This document shows, in pieces, positions 20,031-33,728 of a stretch of DNA of 64,000 nucleotides; position 1 is the stretch's first letter; the number at the start of each line of letters is the position of its first letter. The notes beneath the pieces were generated by a model, which saw only the letters and a list, made by a program, of their open reading frames with translations, ran no database searches and had not been told where the DNA came from. The translations under genes and the position numbers were made by a program. The stretch is from Trametopsis cervina (taxonomy: Eukaryota > Basidiomycota > Agaricomycetes > Polyporales > Irpicaceae). The stretch lies in NCBI GenBank assembly GCA_022385755.1, contig MU278356.1, positions 277,377 to 341,376 on the forward strand, in the 5' to 3' direction.

Positions 20031-23000
20031 TTACTGCACCGTGCAGCCAGACTTGTCAGACTTGCCGCTTTCGCGCTTCTTTTCTCGGTGTGTTGGCGCG
20101 GAGGTTCCAGGGAAGTCGCCTGGGAGATCCATAGACTGAGCCTCGTCAGGATGCACGACGGACATAGACGCAGCGGAGAACGACCTGGAAGTCATGCGTG
20201 ACAACCGGCGATCTCTGTCTGTGCGCTCGCCAACGGAGATATCTGTCTCCACGATCGAAATCGCGGTCGACTGTCTCCGGACTGTATCAGGCCGCGTTCT
20301 CGAGTGAGAAGTGGTTGTTCCGCTTCGAAGACTCGAGTTCGGTGGCGAGGTGGTGGAACTCGAGATGATCGACGCGCGCTCGGACGTAGCGCTGAGGGAT
20401 ACAGAGGGCGGCGGAGGTTGCTGGCGTCTACCGAGGATAGATCTCTTCCGGTTCAAGTCGCGTTGCGGCTGCTGGACAGTGCTGGGGCCGGTGGTGCTAG
20501 CTTGGGAGGACGCATCTGTGTCCTTATTCAGGAGGAATGATCGTGAGCGCTTGAAAGCATTGAGAACTTTGAAAGCCGAGGGAGGATGGGCGAGGGGAGA
20601 AGAGGGTCCGGGAGGCGAAGACGAGATGCCCGGGGGATCGATACTGGTCCGCGAGGACATGCCAGCATCGGACATCGGGGTAGATGGCGTACCAGGTCCC
20701 AACCCAGGGAAGAATTCCATCGGGTTGGAGAAGACGCTGCCCGGGCTGCTGTTCTCGGCGTACTGCGCGTAGAGAAGGAGCTGAGAGCGGAGATCGCACG
20801 TCGGGGGCGCGTGGACTGCGCATCTGCTGTGCGCAATGAGGCTGCAGTGCGAACAAAGCACAGCGCTGCGCTTGACTTCGAGATGGCAGACTCGACAAAT
20901 GACGGCTGCGAGGAAGCAGAAAAGAAAAACGATCGTTAGTGTAAAGAAAACACGCAACAGCAGTTGCAAATAGCGAAACTCACGCTTGTGGAATGTTGTC
21001 TTGACGAAGGAGTGTTCGCGAGGGGAGATCGACTCCAGATCATTCGACAGACGCTGGTGAAGCGGAGAACTGGGCACGGCTTCAGGAGTAGATTCGCGTT
21101 CTGGCTCTGGCATCTCGATCTTCGCGAGGTACTTGATCGCTTCGGACTTCTGCAGATCGATGCTGACACGCCGCAGGAACGGAATACTGTCCTGCGGGCG
21201 TATCTCCTATCGGAACACTCAGCTCAGCAATCGTCGAAAGTGATTTTCACAACTACACACCTTGCCTGCAGCCCAGTTCTGTCTGAGCCACTCGTGTTCA
21301 CACAACATCTCCGCGTCTGGGCGCATCTTAGGGTCCTTCTGGAAGCACTGTTTGAGGAAGTCTCTGAGGAGGTCAGACGCGCCTTCCGGAAGCGGCGGCA
21401 TGTCGTCCTCGACAATGCGGAACATCACTATTTCCTGATATCAGTTTCGTGTCAGGGTCTAGCAAAATGAAATACACACCAGACATTGTATTCGGAATCT
21501 CGCCGTACGGAGGACGTCCTGTGAGCAGCTCGATGACGGTGCAACCAAGAGACCAGATATCCGACTTGGGCGAAGCACCCTTCAACTCGATAACCTCAGG
21601 GGCCATCCAGTTTGGGGTACCAGCGACATCCGGCATCTCTCGTTCCATGGCGCGCAGGTTCAGCGACACTCCAAAATCGGACAGTTTAACGTTCCCGGTT
21701 TTGGTCGTGAGGATGTTTGCCGCTTTCAGATCACAGTGGACGACGTGGCTCTGGTGGAGGTAGTGCAGGCCCTCAAGGATCTTGACAATGTACCCTGCAA
21801 CGAGTTTCTCGTTGAGTTTACCGAAGGCCTTGAGGGTCTGGCCTAGTGATCCGTTCTCCGCGTATCTAATCACAATGAAATAAAACAATGAGACATAAAC
21901 CGCACGAAATAAGGAGAAAGACGGACTCCAGGACGATGCTCAAGGTGTCCTCATCCCTGGCCATACCCTCGTACTTGACGATGCTAGGATGGGAAAGACT
22001 CTTGACAAGATCGACCTCCCGCATCAGTTGGGCGATCTCCTCTTCCTTGAGTCCGGTCAGGCCGATACGCTTGACAGCGACAGTTTGACCAGTATTCAAA
22101 TTCAACGCGCGGTACACAACCCCGAACTGGCCGCGACCAATGCAGTTACCCAGTTGCTACAAAAGGGCGGTCATGAGTTTAAACGCATACGTCAAGGGAG
22201 AAGGAACGTACGAATTGAGTTGGAGGCTTTCCATCCTCCCGGACAATGACCGTCTTCTTGACCGCGCTTCCGTCTCCCCGCATCAAGTCACTAGCACTAG
22301 TACCAGAAGGGGCACCCAAGTTGACCATACTCTCGAAACGCGACCGGCCAGGCTTAGCACCGGCATCGTCATACGAGTTCGGACGCGGCTTCCTGCGTGA
22401 GCTTGCGCCGTCGACTTCACTCTGGAATCGTCCTCTAGGTTGACGCGAACGATCATCAGAGGAGGCGCCAGATGGAGCCTTGGTGAGCTCTTGAGGGAAA
22501 TGCACGCCTTGCGGCTGCGGTGGCGTGGAGTGTTCAGCAGATACAGTGCGCGGGAATGGCACAGGACTATCTGCAAGGGGAGAATCATCAGACTCATTAC
22601 GAGGCAAATAAACCCCATTCCGGTTCGCCGCGGCTGCTGTCTTTGCGCTTGTTCGCCTGAGCATGATCCTGGGGCCAGGTGACACACTCGTGTCTGGGCT
22701 GGAATCTCTGCGAAGCAGCGACTCCTTTGGTAACAGTCCAGGTGTGTCAACGCTATGCCTTGCGCGGTGAGTGGGTCGCCTGGGAAATTGCGGTAATGAC
22801 TCGACGCTTTCGTTGCCATTCCCGCGTGGAACACCAACGATAGCGAGCTTCCTGGGTGGCGAAACGGAGGGTGCGAAAGAGACGGCAACTGAGGAAGTGG
22901 AAGGCTCATCGTCATCTACAGGAGATGCAGGCAGGTCCTTCTGTTGAGACGGATTGAACGCATCCATAAAGTCCTCTGGCCATCTGCCCTTTCCTAGACG

Positions 23001-25754
23001 TAGCTTGGGGCGGGAAGGAATGGGCACCGGTTGTGGCGATTCAGAGCTCTTCGAGCGTTTCCCGGCCTTAGCACTCGAGCTGCCCTCCTCGCTTTCCTCG
23101 ATGACGCGCGTGAGGTCCACAATAGCAGTCTCACTAGGTTTGCGTTCACGGGCCCCCAACTTCGGGGGTGGCTCGAGCCCTCGCTTCATCTCGTCAGCAA
23201 GATAGCTGGTGACCGCCTTCGCGTCAGCATGGCTCAGCGACGGGTTCTCCGAAGGGATGAACGATGTAGCCTCGGTAGTCATAGTCCTGAGAGTGCCGAA
23301 CTTGCTGGGTGCGTCACTATTCCGTCGGCTCCGGAAGTCGAGCAGGCTCGACATGGCAGTCGTGTCGGTCATGTGGCTGGAAGCCAAAGACTGGCGCGCA
23401 GGCGAGGGTGGAACAACAGAGTCCGCATACGAAGCGCGGATGGAATCACCAATGGAGGCGCGAGTCGAATCTGCTACTGATATCCGTTCGACGCTCGGCC
23501 CACGCGGTCGCAGAGGCGATCGCGCCGGGGGAGTAAGCTTTGGTAGAACATCGTCCGCTTCGGCGTCACTTGTACCACGTTTGCTGCCCAGCTCGTTCGC
23601 AGTCTTGCTACCTTCTGAGTCAGAATCGCCAGGACTGTCGGAGCGCAGCGGCGGCAAGCTGGGGCCGGTCGGACTGATTCGTTTTCGACCGTTAGGGGTA
23701 GAAAGCGCCGTGGGAGATACAGAACGTTGGACGGAGAGATTCGGGGTGGAGGCCGCTGCGCGCGAGAGGGTGCCGATTGAATATGGGCTGTTCGAGGGCT
23801 TGAGGGCTTGGCCTTGGATGACTTTCCCCCTCGCTGCGGGGAACTCGGAGACACGCAACAGCGCGATGACACACTTCGCGACGCGCGCCATCGAGTCAGG
23901 GGTGCTCTCGATGAGATCGTCCCGGTGAAACAAGTCGTCGGGCGGGACACCAAGCGAGGAACATGCCGCCAGGAACTTTGTGACGTTCGATGTACGAACG
24001 AAACCGTCCTCACGCTTATCCACTCGCGATATGAAGCCCGGTTGCAGCTTGTTGACGAGTCTATGTGAAACAATGAAAAACGCATGTCAGTTGGAGCCAG
24101 GATAGCGTTTTGTATCCTGAACCGATTCGCGAAAACAGAAATGTGACACGCACTGGCATAGCACATATCCATCCCTCAGCGCCTCTCCGAAATGCCTGCG
24201 TTCGCGTTCCTCCCCTCCTGCGGCCAATCCTCCAGCGCTTGGCCCGTTAATCGATAACTGCGAACCGCTCGCTATGAATGAGCCGCTCTTGCCCCACACT
24301 CTCTCCAGTCTTGCCAAAGATCGTAGTCTTACTTCCACTTCCTCTGCCGCCTGGGGCTCTAGTCCTGATTGCGATGGTGGCTTGAGCATCTCTTTGATCA
24401 ATTGAGACGACGCGTTCCGAACCAATTCCCGCTGTTCTGATGTTGCCGTTGCGGCGAGTGATGCTGTCGAGGCGTTGATGGAGCGAATTTGTGCGAGATT
24501 AGGAGAGAAGCTACGCTGTGTGGGCGATACTGCTCTCGGTCGTATAGGCGTGGATGGGGAAGCCGCCCTTCCAGGAGTTGGTGAGGGTGAGAAATTGACT
24601 CTCTGGGTATCTGAGGATCGGCGTGGCGGCGGGGTAGGTGTTGAAGGGGAAGATAGGGGGAGATGCGAAGTTGATGATGACGGATGTGCACGGTGGGTCG
24701 GGGTGCGAGAAGATGATCGTGCACGCGAAGGGCTGAGGGGACGTGCTGCGTTGGAAGAAACGGGGGGAGGTGTTAATGGAATATGACTTGAGCTCGCTGC
24801 TGCCGCTCGAGACGATGATCGCGCGAGGTGCCCACCTTGCGGGGACGGGGAGGGCGGCGATAGGTCTGGGGAACGCGCACCTCCACGCGTTCGCCTCGTG
24901 GGTGTCTCTGACCGGCTTATGGAATCCAACGAGACACGCTCTCGCGACGACGGTGGTATCTGCACGGGCGGTGGTCGACTTTTCCGCTCCCTTTGATCAG
25001 GGCTCGCTGAGCTTACAGGTGAACGAGCATCCTTTCTCGACGCCAAAGGCACCGGTCCACTGATGTCTCTCGTCGATATGGGTGGTTGAGTGATGACCCT
25101 CTTGGTACGCGTTGGAGAGACAAGCGCATTAACATTTGAGGACGATGCAGACGGCAGCGCGAAGGGCTGTGAGTATGGTGAGGGGAAGGCCTGCGACGAA
25201 AGATGAAGAGTGGGAGAGGACATGGAGGCTTGTCGAAGGGACGGCGTCTGAAAGCTCGTGAATCCCGCCTCACGAACTCTGCCCTTGTCTCTATCTTTCC
25301 CTTCCCTCGCTGCTTCATTTCGGGCACCCGCTTGAGAAGCCTGAGCAGATGATGATGAGGAATTGTTCGCTTCCTTTCCACCGGGCCTGCGGAAGGAAAC
25401 CTTAGATAACATGCTCGATTTGGATCGCTCCTTCGTTGCGACGGGCTCGTCTGAAGCCTTCTCCTTCCCTTTGCCCTGACTTGCAGGCGTGATCGTCCCC
25501 GTCTCATCCAAGGACTGTCTCCCTCTTGTTTTGCTGGTCGTGCGCAAGGTTTGCTCCAGTGAGGTACGCAGCCGACTGAAGGTAGTTGGTCGAGCTTCGC
25601 CCAGCGCCGAGGGCTGAACTTGGACAGATGATGGGTGGGGCCGAGATGAAGTGGCTCCAGCACGCGAAGTGGACGCCTCTGGGCCGAGAGAGGGAGCCAT
25701 GTGAAACCGTTCTGGTATGTTCAGTTTGACCGAGGGCAGGACGGCAGCTGCCAT
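20031..25754 (-). CDS. Cdc7/SepH-type septation kinase with CH and C1 domains
   Basis: Exons: 25754-24154, 24060-22212, 22156-21927, 21865-21480, 21427-21261, 21206-20984 and 20905-20031; all phases close, 1776 residues. A Ser/Pro-rich disordered N-terminus leads into a calponin-homology domain split by intron 1 (ALRDGYVLCQLVNKLQPG ... VTKFLAACSSLGVP, about 510-605). A second disordered region follows. The kinase domain (about 1150-1410) has GRGQFG, VAVKRI, HCDLKAANIL, DFG and MAPEV, all catalytic residues present, of the STE11/Cdc15 type. A cysteine/histidine C1-like finger lies at about 1487-1525 (CRVC, CSHC, HSRC). In yeasts and Aspergillus, Cdc7/SepH acts on spindle pole bodies to start septation; that role is inferred here. 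The intron after exon 3 uses GTCCGT. Confidence 0.88.
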
Positions 25755-28700
25755 TGATGTGTCTATTGAAGAAGCGTGGCGTGATGTCGAGAGTAACAAT
25801 CTGCGACGACAAGGGTTTGTTCAGGAAACGTGGGGAACGTGGATTGGCCGACATGACACGCGACGGAGGCGGACAGAGATCAAAGGGGCAAGGTGGACAC
25901 TCACCTGCACAACAGGACGCGCTACCACGCAATTCATCGACCGAAACAACTTCGGGATTCCTGAGAGGAAGGGCAATGGGTGCAGTCAGTACGACATAGA
26001 GGGGTAACGAACGTGGCCGGCTATAGCAAAGATAGTGGAGAAGGACGAAGTGCAGAGTAAAGTCTGAAGAAGCCGTTCTTGGCCAACGGGGGGAGGAGGC
26101 AACAACGCACCACGGTTCTGGACATACAAGAGGGATTGACGCCACGGAAAATAACGTTACAGTCCTGGCCTTTTGGCGGGCAAAGCGTCAGGAATGAGAT
26201 AAGACAAAAGCTGGAGGGGTGAGTGGTGAGGGAAAGAGACAGAGACGAGGTGTGGGCGCGAAGTGTTCGGCTGATTGACGAGCGCCTATATCTGTAATAG
26301 TCTCGGAAGAGGGCACCGCAAGGCAGTCCTCGAGAGCTTGTGTCAGAGCTACCGCCGGAGCAAGCTGGACGGATGTATGGAGCACTGTCGCAGAACGAAG
26401 AGAGACACGTTGGGTCGCGTTTTTCTTTCGCAGCCCTCTTACGCCCGACGGCAAGCAACCCGCCCAGCACTCGATGGGATGCAGGTCGCAAAACCCTTGA
26501 GCTCGCTCAGCTCATCGGTATATCCTCCATCAGAATTTGACAGCAGCCGCCGATGACAACACTCATGCATCTGGTGATGGACGCAAATCATAATATTTTG
26601 CATGCGGCACACCGCGGCATCAAGTGAGAATTCGCAACGAACGGATTTCTGACAGAACCAAGGCGGACATCGACGTCTTGCACGCACTACATTTATCAAC
26701 ACCCACGCGCATGTGCCACCCATCTCTGCCGCGAAAAGACCACCTCTGGAAAAGTTGATGTCAGCGCGACTTCCGCTCCACTCGAACAACCTACCTCCGT
26801 CTCGTTGGCGTAATCCCGACCATGATCTAAGCTTCAGCTGACCAGTTGCTCAAATCCAGGAGGAGGCACAAGGCAGCCAGAGGCGCGTCGCTAAAGTCGC
26901 CACTGCGTCACAGGTCCGGTACACAAGCGGGATCTTTTGTCTGTCCGCCGTTCCCGTGCCGCTGATTATACAGTCCAGATAGTAGGTCATCACGGGGACC
27001 TCGGACAGTTCCAGGTTCTGATATGTATAAGTGAACTGTTCAACAAAGGCGAGAGGACGTTCCAGCTTCTCACCTTCAGCCACCCACGACAGCGCCGCTG
27101 GCGGATCTGTGAAGTGGGAAATCCCCACACATCGCGCTCTCACCGCGGAAAACGTGTCAAAGAAGTGCGCCCGTGTCATTACTCCAATTCCCAATCCGCG
27201 TCCATTCCATAACGTTCATTGAGGCTGCATTGAGGGGTATATATTCTATCGGCTTTAGTATCACTATCAAAGCGGCTATGCACATATATCATTCCATGCT
27301 AGCCACAGGACCCATGCTAATTAAGAACTCACTTCAAAGTGCGACGTAGTGCGTATTAATCGTAGATACCATGGCCAGTTTTACTTCCGAGCAAGCGTCG
27401 CGATCGGGGCCTGGCCCACGGAGATGGTCAACTTGAGTCAAAATATCGGCGTACTGTACCTTCCCATGGCTCATGAGACTTATCGAGGTCTGTCGGCGAC
27501 GTCAGTATCCAGCTTAGGCTACGCGCCTTGCAGCATGAAGGACCGTCAGTCGCATTGTTTCGCGCCAAGCTGTCCGGGGTCTGGTATTCAGAGTTCCGAG
27601 AAACACAAGTGCCATCTGGCTTCTGCCGAGATGTCAACAGATGGGCAATGTCGGACCGTGCGATGGACAGTTCACGAAAGACGTCAACTGCAACCAGCTA
27701 ATTGGCCTCGCGTATTGGTCGTCAACAAGCCTGAGGTCAGCTATGACGATGTCTCTTGATCGTTGTCGTCTCCATCTGATATAAAAACGCATGTAAACCT
27801 CGAGCCCGAAAACATTTGCAACAAAGTGGTACAGACCTCATTACACACGCAAAAGCGTGCCAGACAGCGACGACGCCCGAGAAAGCCGGTCTAAGAGCGG
27901 AGACTTGACACGTTTGTCGTCGACTGGTAGATCTGGACTAAGAGCACAGCAAGAAGTCGCCTACGGATCAGTTAGCGGAGTTGTGGTACCGTTGCATCGA
28001 GGCGATAAGCACACGAGCTGTGATCGAGGAATTAGGCGGGCTGAACCGTCGTGCCGGCTCCTGACGCGTCCTGTCATGAGATACGGTCACGTGAAGTGTG
28101 ACAGACGTGCTTTCGCGCCGCAGGATCTGTCAGGATGCAGGGCTGTCGAGACGGTTCAGGGTACGGTTGAAGAAAAGACGGGTCTGGGGATAAGGGATGT
28201 GTGTCAACGGATCGTTCCAGCGCAGATAAGACCCGAAAGGAGACTGCGCACGCACGAACGTCGCAGAACGACGCAGACGAAGGATGCGGGGACAGGTTTC
28301 CCCGCCCCTTTCCGCTGCATCCACCGGCTCCCCTATATCGCCCCTGATGAATGCGCGTGGATATCAGCGCACCACAGCAGCGAAGGACGGCGAGGATCCC
28401 CCAGAGTCATCCTTGTCTGTCACTCAATTGTGGCGTGGTGACATTCTCCAGTCACAGCACAGATGGAAGTCCACTACTGCAAGCGAGAATACAATCCGTG
28501 AGACCGTGTGACAGATACAACAGACTCATGGGCATACCGTGCTTGCACCGAGTCTATTTGCAACTTGCGGCTTCTATCAGCGCTGACACACATCGAACTC
28601 TCACACTTATCGGATTCAACACATCCAGTGCCTTGGATATGTACCTCGGGGCTTCCGCGATATAAAAGGCCTCCAGGAGCAGTCAGAACTCTAGCATTGG

Positions 28701-29511
28701 AATTCTTGGAATTTGTATTTTTCACAAGGAACTGTCCATATGTCCTGTAGCCTAGAGGGCATTGTACTGCGCAACGCGTGAATTCTCGCACAGTCATGTA
28801 ACTCTCTACTCACCGTGCACTTCAGATTTGCTACTTCGGATAATCTGCTGCTGATATCCTATTATCTTGTCCAGACATACAACCACGGGTAGGATAGAGA
28901 CAGCTTCTATTGAGCATAAGTGCTGGTTGTACGCGGAACCTCATAACCTAAATCTTCAGCTAATTAGCCCGATGGCCGCGAAGTCTCACAATCTTGCGAT
29001 ATTCTTGGTGCACTCACGGTTGTGTGAATGAACTCTGGCATTAGGCTCGGTGCATTCACTGTCAAAAGTTTGTGCCTCATGTTGACGGTTGTTGGCCACA
29101 GGGAAGCTGCGCCGGCCAAAAATATTGCAACTGCTAACCTTCGCAAGTTCCGAATCTAATCCTGATTAGGCCGGGTTACGCTGTGTTAGCAGTCATGTGA
29201 GCGTGTTCGCGGCAAGACGAAAGGTAAATAACACCTGAGTATATGCGCTATGAAGCTGTTATACGCGCCGCGGCTCTGGTGGATTTGCTGGACTGGCAAG
29301 TGAGTATATGGGCTATGACTGACATGATATTGAATAAAGCAATTAAGACCATGTGTCTTATTGCCGCAGTCCAAGGCATGAGAGCATGAGCAAAGCCCTG
29401 TATATTGGCGCTAACAGGTAAGTGTTACTTTGTGGCGCATGTGCACGGGACCAATCCGTTTTGGGAAGAGCGCAATTTGCGTATTCTCACGCCGGTTTAT
29501 CCGCAACAGTC
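25755..29511. other. 3.7-kb gene-poor region
   Basis: The first part should hold the promoter of the CH-kinase gene. Frames at 26439-26789 and 26850-27194 (minus) and 27349-27759 and 27857-28441 (plus) show no domain, signal peptide or convincing splice pattern. TATA-like motifs sit at about 27779-27786 and 28661-28667 without an obvious gene behind them. No transposon ends or long repeats were recognised. Confidence 0.5.
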
Positions 29512-32500
29512 ATGTCGACGAGGTCGCTACGCAGCACAAGGCTAGGCTCATCCTCTCAGAGCCAGGAGCTACTGATTTCAAACAAAGAGAGCGTAACGAA
29601 GCTCAATGGACACGCAAAGACCAAGGGGTCTAACACCACGCCGAAGGGGTATTGCTCATGTAAGCAGCCAGACAACGGGACTCCAATGGTACACTGCTCA
29701 GAGTGTAAAGAATGGTGCGTCACTGAGGGTAACCCATATCCGGATCACTTAATGAGACCGCTTTACAGGTATCATTTTGGCTGTGTACAGTTGGACAGCA
29801 GAGACGCAGAGGATATCCGTGAGTGTCAAATCGTTCGAACATCAGTTGTCATCGCTTATTCCGTTTCACCGGCATCTTCCAGGTATATATGTATGCCCAT
29901 CTTGCGCAGAGAAAACGGGGCTTCGCACTGTTTGTGAGTATTGTCTTTCTGAAATACTGACCTTCGTTCGTACGATGTGTGGCCCATGTCCTTCCATGTA
30001 CATTCGCCAATGTCATGCTATAAGCACCGTGAGCCGTGATGTGGTCTATGTTCATATTGTCCGTCTGTCTCCAGTGTTCGTAGTAGTCTCCCTTACTGCT
30101 CGCGACTGCTGGTGAGTATGTGTTGCGAGTGAGAAGAACACACCTCAAAAGGACGTTTGTAGCATCTCGAGCATGTCCGCATCATGAGTAGTTAAATCGG
30201 TGAACGGTGCTTGTGTAACTGGTTGATGGAATGCGTATGTCTAAAGGACATCATTCTTAGCACGGCTGGGTTACGGCGGTGTAGACGTACTTTCAAGGGC
30301 CACACTTCGTTTTTGCTATACAAGCACATACAGGAGGCTGATCAAGTTGTTTGTAGTCGAATGGGAGGGGCCAGAAGCTGTCGAAGAGTTCGGCAACGGA
30401 CACATCGATCCGATACTGCTCACGAACCGTCCGGAGGGACCCAAACGCTACGTGGATGTCGAAGAACCAGAAGAGTCCTCGGATGACGGCAGCGAAGACG
30501 AGTATGTGGTCGAGGAGAGCAAGCGCAAAGCCAAGGTACGTAATCGCATTCAACTTGGAAAATCATGTCTGACGGGAGTTGTAGCGGCGAGCATATGCCC
30601 CCTCGAGCGACTCCGCGAGTGAGGCGGATACTGGTACGAGAGTAAGAGTTATAACCAAGGGCAGGCAAGTACGTCGACCCAGTGCAATATCGATCAGCAC
30701 CAAGCAGCGCTCGGTATCTGGCTCTCCTGGACCCAGTAGTCCTGCACTGAAGCGCAGAAAATCGACGGCATCTCACGAGCAGTCGGCCAAGCGTAAACGA
30801 TCTGAATCTCTGGCTACACCTGGGGCAGGAGCAGATGCTGCTAGGAAGTATTGCTCCACGAAGCTACAGGAGATTTTCGTCGATATCTTCCTCAAGTATC
30901 CTATCTTGCACGAAGCGAACGAGGACGATGACGAAATCGTCATCGACAAGAAGAAGGACGATCTCACCACTGATGAAGCCCAGATGCTTGAAGAGAAGGC
31001 TCGGCGGTTTGCTACAGAGCTAGAGGAGTACGTCTTTCAGACTCACGCAGAGCCGGATCCGAAAACAGGGCATCCGATGGTCGGGATGAAATACAAGTAC
31101 GTTCTTGTTTTGTTTCCCTGGCTGGAAAGTTACTCATATACTTTCTACAGGGAGCGGTTCCGGATGCTGACATTCAACTTGAGCAAAGCAGACCGTGTCA
31201 TGTTGCATAAGCGCATAGCAGCTTCTCACATTACTCCAAGAGAGCTATCTACAATGTCATCTACTGATCTGGCGAACGAGGAAACTAAGGAGTCGATCAG
31301 ACAAGCTGAGCAGGAGGCATTGGCGCATTCTATCCTGAAGAAGGCGACCTTGCCCACCGCGAAGATGACGCACAAGGGTATGATGGATATCGAGGACATG
31401 AGCGGTGGACTAACGCGCGAGCGAGAAAGGGAGCGAGAGAGAGATGAGGAAGAGAGGATTGAGATGGAGCGTCTCGAGCGTTTGAAGCTACAGACTCAGA
31501 AAGCCCAAGCTCATCAAGGGCCTGAATCACCTACCACACCCAGTTGGGGCGCGCCGCCGCCAGTGCCTGCGCATGCAATGCACGCAGGCGACCCAGGATC
31601 TTCGTCAGGCAGACCGTCTCTGAACTCGCTCTTTATCCATACCGCCTCTGACATGGTCTCATCCCCTATTGAGCAAGAGCTCAACCTTGCCGACCTCATC
31701 AACATTGACGAGGAACCCGGACAAGAGCTCTCTATTTCTCTCGTAGAACAACCCATCGTGCCGCCATTATCTCAAAGCACGCCTACAGCGCCGGAATCTG
31801 ATGGTGCAGTACACTCCAGCAGTGCATCGCAGAGCCCACCTCCGTCCGCTACAGGTCTATCTCCTTTCGCTACCAGGTTGTCTAACATCGATATCACTCC
31901 TCGCTCTTTCGACCTCAATGCTATATGGTCCTCTAAGGAAGGCGACGTATCGGCCGGTCCCAGGCCGGATTCTGAGAACACTTCTGCTGGTGACACTAGC
32001 GAACCTTCGCTAGAGCAGCGCCCGCAATCGCCGATAAATGTTGACGATAACGGCGGAGGAGCCGACGATCAAGACTTCGATATGTTCTTACAAGGAGGAG
32101 ATGAAGAGATGGAGGTCTCTCCGCCTGAAGAGAAGACGCCGGAAAGCATCGAAGCGGCCTTCAATGCATCTGCCCATGTATGGACAGGCAAGGTAAGTTG
32201 GTGTGAGCCTACAGAATGAGTTCGAGATCTAATAGTACATATAGATCAGCATGCCGCTTGACTCTACTATTGCCCAAGAAGTTCCTGTTCATGCGCGCCA
32301 AATAGGTGGCAGAACGCTTGGCGACGATTCGTTGCTATGGAGGACATTATTCCCCTCAGACCACTTGCGGATTGACGGAAGAGTCCCGGTAGACAAGTCT
32401 GCAGAGTATCTGACGCAGATGAGGCTGAATCCTAGCAAAGAGCTGATTGCGGTAGCATATGCACCGGAACCCGGCAGCAGCACAGATAACTTTATGGCTC

Positions 32501-33433
32501 TATCCAAGTACCTTCTGGACAAAAAGTACGTCTAAAAGATACAGCTGCATTGTCATCCTACTGATGTTTGACCATTTCAGCCGTCACGGCCTTATATTCC
32601 CATGGGGCAACAGGCCGAAAGAACACCATCCGGGTCGAGAGTTGTATGTTGTCCCATTGAGGGCCTCCGAACCACTACCTGAGTTCTTGGAGCTGCTTGA
32701 CGAGATGAAACTACCAAGGAATAGACATACAGATCTGATGATTGGCATCTGGGTCCTGAACAAGGGGAAACTGGCTCCTCCTCCCATGCCCATTGTGCCC
32801 TCTGCTCCACCTCCTTCTGCTATTGCAGCCCCGATCCCACCTCCCAGTACTAGTACTCCTCCAACCCTTCCCCCGTCGATACTACCTCCAGCACTCGCCG
32901 CGTTGCCGGCTTCACTGATTCCCCCTATGGGCCAGCTGCCACCCAACGTCTCCGCTGAAGCATTGGCTGCGGAAGTCGCTTCATTGACCCCCGAACAGAT
33001 ACAGCTGATGCTTCACACACTAGCAGCAAATAGCGGACAGCCGGTCCCCCCTATGGGGCTACCGCCACCCGCTGCTCCTCTTCCTGTCGGCCAGCCACAG
33101 CCATGGATGCCAGTAGCACCACCCCCTTATCCGGCTTATGGACCTCCACCCGTCCCCTCGGCGTCACCGTACAGACCACCGCCACCTCCGGATCGTTTCG
33201 ACCATGACAGACCACCATACCCTTACCAGTCTGATCACCATTACGAGTCTTACGATCGTGGGGACCGTGGCGGCGACCGTGGCCACAGGGGGAGAGGATC
33301 CAACTGGAATAGAGATCGTGGATCTGACCGACCGCGTGACACAGGCTGGCGCGGTCGTGGTAGGGGTAGAGGCTCGCAGGGTACTCGAGATCGCGGGAAG
33401 CAATGGGCAGGATCTCCCGGACAGCAATGGTAG
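29512..33433 (+). CDS. BYE1: Bye1-like PHD-TFIIS-SPOC transcription regulator
   Basis: Eight exons: 29512-29714, 29769-29818, 29883-29933, 30357-30535, 30585-31096, 31151-32192, 32245-32525 and 32581-33433; phases close, 1056 residues. A PHD finger (about 45-100) shows the C4HC3 pattern: CSC, HCSEC, WYHFGC and CPSC. A TFIIS central (TFS2M) domain follows at about 245-400 (STKLQEIFVDIFLKYP, NLSKADRVMLHKRIAASHITPRELSTM). A SPOC domain lies at about 680-830 (VWTGKISMP, FPWGNRPKEHHPGRELYVVPLR), then a Pro-rich stretch and an RGG-rich tail. In yeast, Bye1 binds RNA polymerase II through the TFS2M domain and H3K4me3 through the PHD. The RGG tail suggests RNA contact. Intron 3 is 423 nt, far longer than its neighbours. 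It converges on the Mvp1-like gene. Confidence 0.9.
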
Positions 33434-33728
33434 CTGCTAGGACACCATTGTGAGAAGACGAAAGACCACATAAAGGTTGTATGATAGTTGTGCGATCGTG
33501 TGCTTGATACTCTCTAAAAGTAATATTACATTAGTCATACCATAGTGTTCATTGTAGTTGCCCGCATGCGCCATGCGATTCGAAAGGCCATGTTTATGCT
33601 GATATAGAGCAACAGTCAGCGCAGTGATATTATGCTACGTAAATGTCATGAGAGTTGTTACAGAACGGTGTGGTATCAAATTATACGACGATCTTTACAT
33701 ATGCGTTCAGAAAGTCCCGGTGCTGCAG

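Noticed and set aside
26439..27194. Two minus-strand frames upstream of the CH-kinase gene
   Set aside because: No recognisable domain and no consistent donor/acceptor pair to join them; left as unassigned sequence.
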